NCBI GenBank assembly: GCA_003427395.1 | Contig: BFEA01000217.1 | Coordinates: 2,143,172-2,170,454, forward strand | Reading direction: 5' to 3' | Length of the DNA stretch: 27,283 nucleotides | Source of the DNA: Chara braunii | Lineage: Eukaryota; Streptophyta; Charophyceae; Charales; Characeae | Shown: positions 26,994-27,283 of the stretch, one piece after another | Layout of the letters: each line of letters starts with the position of its first letter | Numbering within the stretch: the stretch's first letter is position 1 | The notes under the pieces: model-generated | Database searches by the model: none | Told to the model about the DNA's origin: nothing | The model's input: only the letters and a program-made list of their open reading frames with translations | Position numbers and translations under genes: made by a program

Positions 26994-27283
26994 ATGGGTG
27001 GATCAAGTGGCAAAAGGGCCACCAGCCGCAAACGGTTTCCAGGCAGCAACCGTTTTGCAGCACATGATCTGCTTGAGGCCGACGATGAGACCCTCGTGGA
27101 TGAATCTTCTCTTGATGACGATCAAGAGCAAGACTGCGGGGCATCTTTCTCTTTGTCAGCCCATGAGTCTGAGTATGTAAATGACGATGAATCTATGAAT
27201 GCCTTTAAAAAGACTGCCTTTAAAAGTAAGGGACCGAGGACCACGATGAAGAACAACACTAACACTATCCTTCTTCCCAAGGG
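26994..27283 (+). CDS. unidentified open frame, runs off right edge
   Basis: ATG at 26994 opens 96 codons with no stop before the window ends; an in-frame TAA at 26973-26975 limits extension upstream. The protein starts MGGSSGKRATSRKRFPGSNR, a basic head, followed by an acidic middle (LLEADDETLVDESSLDDDQE) and then a basic Lys-rich part (FKKTAFKSKGPRTTMKNN). This looks like a disordered N-terminal region; I recognise no domain. It could be the first exon of a host gene or the first ORF of another mobile element. It lies outside the retroelement block. Confidence 0.45.
   Translation, partial: MGGSSGKRATSRKRFPGSNRFAAHDLLEADDETLVDESSLDDDQEQDCGASFSLSAHESEYVNDDESMNAFKKTAFKSKGPRTTMKNNTNTILLPK

Noticed and set aside
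26997-27180. other-frame plus and minus open frames at the right edge
   Set aside because: They overlap the longer, edge-crossing frame from 26994 and have no supporting features.

Overview
The window is repeat-rich nuclear DNA of a eukaryote, almost certainly a plant-lineage genome (streptophyte). It is dominated by degenerate Ty3/gypsy (chromovirus-like) LTR retrotransposons whose primer-binding sites match plant initiator-Met tRNA, with long CT, GA, TG and CTT microsatellites and unresolved N positions of a draft assembly. The mixture recalls the draft genome of a charophyte such as Chara, but I cannot prove the species. I see no intact host gene, rRNA, tRNA or CRISPR array.

Layout. 185-9154: element E1, minus strand, old; partial 3' LTR (185-577), broken integrase, RNase H, RT, protease and gag (623-7321), leader, primer-binding site (8098-8109) and 5' LTR (about 8113-9154). 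A solo LTR of another family (3354-4455, perfect CTCAA target duplication) sits in its pol gene. 9155-10720: element E2, plus-strand fragment (gag tail, protease, start of RT) of a family related to E1. 10720-14063: element E4, minus-strand 5' part (gag fragment, very long leader with microsatellites and tandem duplications, primer-binding site 14049-14060), with its LTR from 14064. 15138-15348: tRNA-like/SINE-like patch. 15349-23246: element E5, plus strand, best preserved; 5' LTR, primer-binding site, gag, protease, RT with its catalytic core deleted, integrase, polypurine tract, and a 3' LTR cut at 23246 by E3. 23247-about 26405: element E3, minus strand, 3' half only (1.4 kb LTR, long open integrase frame, end of RNase H). 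26416-26674: an 18-unit array of a TGACGTGGCACTG-type repeat. 26994-27283: an unidentified open frame running off the right edge.

How the parts relate. The order of events can be partly read: E1 inserted, then a solo LTR of the E5 family landed in E1; E5 inserted and then received E3 in its 3' LTR. Most elements are dead: catalytic residues are replaced or deleted, and most stops look like C-to-T or G-to-A changes at Gln, Arg or Trp codons, as expected of methylated, silenced repeats. E3's integrase is the one well-kept coding stretch.

Most interesting signals: (1) pol lies in the -1 frame relative to gag in E1, E2 and E5, and E1 and E5 each have a slippery heptamer followed by a 7-bp stem, suggesting programmed -1 frameshifting; (2) the TGACGTGGCA array, whose core resembles a plant bZIP C/G-box, with the same motif dispersed at 13.3-14.5 kb in opposite orientation; (3) a 34-bp near-perfect palindrome and other hairpins in the E5-family LTR, with assembly breaks next to one of them; (4) consensus splice donors antisense to the elements, conserved in three LTR copies, and an intron-like chain on the plus strand at 13.1-14.5 kb.
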